This document shows positions 13,776 through 14,259 of a DNA stretch of 14,259 bases, one piece after another. Each line of letters starts with the position of its first letter. Position 1 is the first letter of the stretch. The position numbers and the translations under genes were made by a program. The stretch lies in contig CANOBT010000140.1 of assembly GCA_947564305.1 (NCBI GenBank), positions 1 to 14,259 of the forward strand, read 5' to 3'. The stretch comes from an uncultured Lachnospiraceae bacterium (GTDB taxonomy: Bacteria; Bacillota_A; Clostridia; Lachnospirales; Lachnospiraceae). Under the pieces are notes generated by a model. That model saw nothing but the letters and a program-made list of their open reading frames with translations, was not told the origin of the DNA and ran no database searches.

Positions 13776-14259
13776 ATGCAGTTTGAATTAATGGCATCCA
13801 TGATGTGTGCCGATTACGGGAACTTAGAGAAGGAAGTAAAAAGCCTGGAAGAGGGTGGAATTGATTCCTTTCATATAGATATCATGGATGGACGATATGT
13901 CCCTAATTTTGCCATGTCTTTGAATGACATGAAGTATATAGCCGGTGTTACCGGGAAACCCTTAGACGTCCATCTTATGATCGAGCATCCGAACAACCGG
14001 ATTGATCTGTTTTTACAGCATTTACGGAAAGGGGATACGCTCTATATCCACCCGGAGGCGGAGTATCACCCGTCTACCACATTACAGAGTATTATTAATG
14101 CCGGGATGATACCAGGCATTGCCATTAATCCGGGTACTTCTGTGGAGACGGTAATGGAGATGCTTCGCATTGTGAAGAAGGTACTTGTGATGTCCGTCAA
14201 TCCTGGGAATGCCGGGCAGATGTATCTGCCTTATGTGGGGAAGAAGATTACGAAGCTTC
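13776..14259 (+). CDS. Ribulose-phosphate 3-epimerase family protein (partial, cut by window edge)
   Basis: The first 161 residues of a TIM-barrel pentulose-phosphate epimerase. Visible hallmarks are SMMCADYGNL (Ser8 region), FHIDIMDGRYVPNF (His33, Asp35), DVHLMIEHP (His66) and SVNPGNAGQMYLP, the counterpart of the family's NPGFGGQ/DPGFAGQ loop. The second catalytic aspartate would lie beyond the window. The family interconverts ribulose-5-phosphate and xylulose-5-phosphate or related ketose phosphates. Its place at the end of a glycan cluster, and the altered loop (GNAGQ), suggest a dedicated precursor-supply role rather than the housekeeping enzyme. A GAGG site precedes the ATG. No gene symbol is given because rpe and alsE relatives cannot be separated from this fragment. 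Confidence 0.85.
   Translation, partial: MQFELMASMMCADYGNLEKEVKSLEEGGIDSFHIDIMDGRYVPNFAMSLNDMKYIAGVTGKPLDVHLMIEHPNNRIDLFLQHLRKGDTLYIHPEAEYHPSTTLQSIINAGMIPGIAINPGTSVETVMEMLRIVKKVLVMSVNPGNAGQMYLPYVGKKITKL

Noticed and set aside
1..14259. CRISPR arrays, tRNA, rRNA, toxin-antitoxin or phage-defence genes
   Set aside because: I saw no regularly spaced repeats, cloverleaf or rRNA-like sequence, and all well-supported genes are glycan-related or transposition-related.

Overview
The window reads as part of a surface-polysaccharide (capsule or exopolysaccharide type) gene cluster from a Gram-positive member of the Bacillota, most likely a Clostridia/Lachnospiraceae-type gut organism. This rests on the AT-rich coding, GGAGG-type ribosome binding sites, some TTG/GTG starts, tightly packed or overlapping genes, and gene types common in such loci: family-2 glycosyltransferases, DUF4422 glycosyltransferase-like proteins, a sugar epimerase and a citrate-lyase-ligase-like nucleotidylyltransferase. 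Genus or species cannot be fixed from the sequence alone.

Layout, left to right (all + strand unless stated): the last 20 codons of an upstream gene (1-63, tentative); a fusion protein with a citrate lyase ligase-like nucleotidylyltransferase core and a C-terminal Rossmann-like module (89-1882); a probable beta-propeller protein (start near 1905, to 3071); a 4,465-bp mobile unit (3042-7506) carrying an extended-SDR sugar epimerase/dehydratase (3174-4202), a DUF4422 protein (4387-5493), two likely gene remnants and an IS6-like insertion sequence (5631-7506) whose transposase is on the minus strand; then three family-2 glycosyltransferases (7556-8875, 8868-10226, 10216-11391), two more DUF4422 proteins (11475-12605, 12666-13751), and the start of a ribulose-phosphate 3-epimerase family gene cut by the window edge (13776 onward).

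The main observation is the mobile unit. The 8-base direct repeat gcctgaaa occurs at 3034-3041 and 7507-7514, flush with matching terminal inverted repeats (GGTAGTGTAAAGT at 3042, GGTACTGTAAAGT read inward from 7506). This is the target-duplication size of IS6-family elements. Deleting the unit and one repeat copy gives the beta-propeller gene a TAA stop immediately after its LK codons, followed 38 bases later by the next glycosyltransferase start, so the uninterrupted parental operon can be read directly. An inner copy of the left end (5631) lacks a matching target repeat, so the IS appears to have moved with upstream cargo genes by using a second left-end sequence at 3042. The cargo is the same kind of gene as the cluster it entered, which suggests cassette exchange between glycan loci.

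A second theme is one short FGAG/YGAG Rossmann-like module of about 95-110 residues, attached to seven of the window's proteins: at the N-terminus of all three DUF4422 proteins and at the C-terminus of the three glycosyltransferases and the nucleotidylyltransferase. A third is a 27-30 bp hairpin downstream of the transposase whose only departures from Watson-Crick pairing are G-U pairs when read in the transposase-sense strand, as expected for a structured RNA made from that strand. The cluster probably builds and assembles an extracellular glycan; its sugar composition cannot be determined here.
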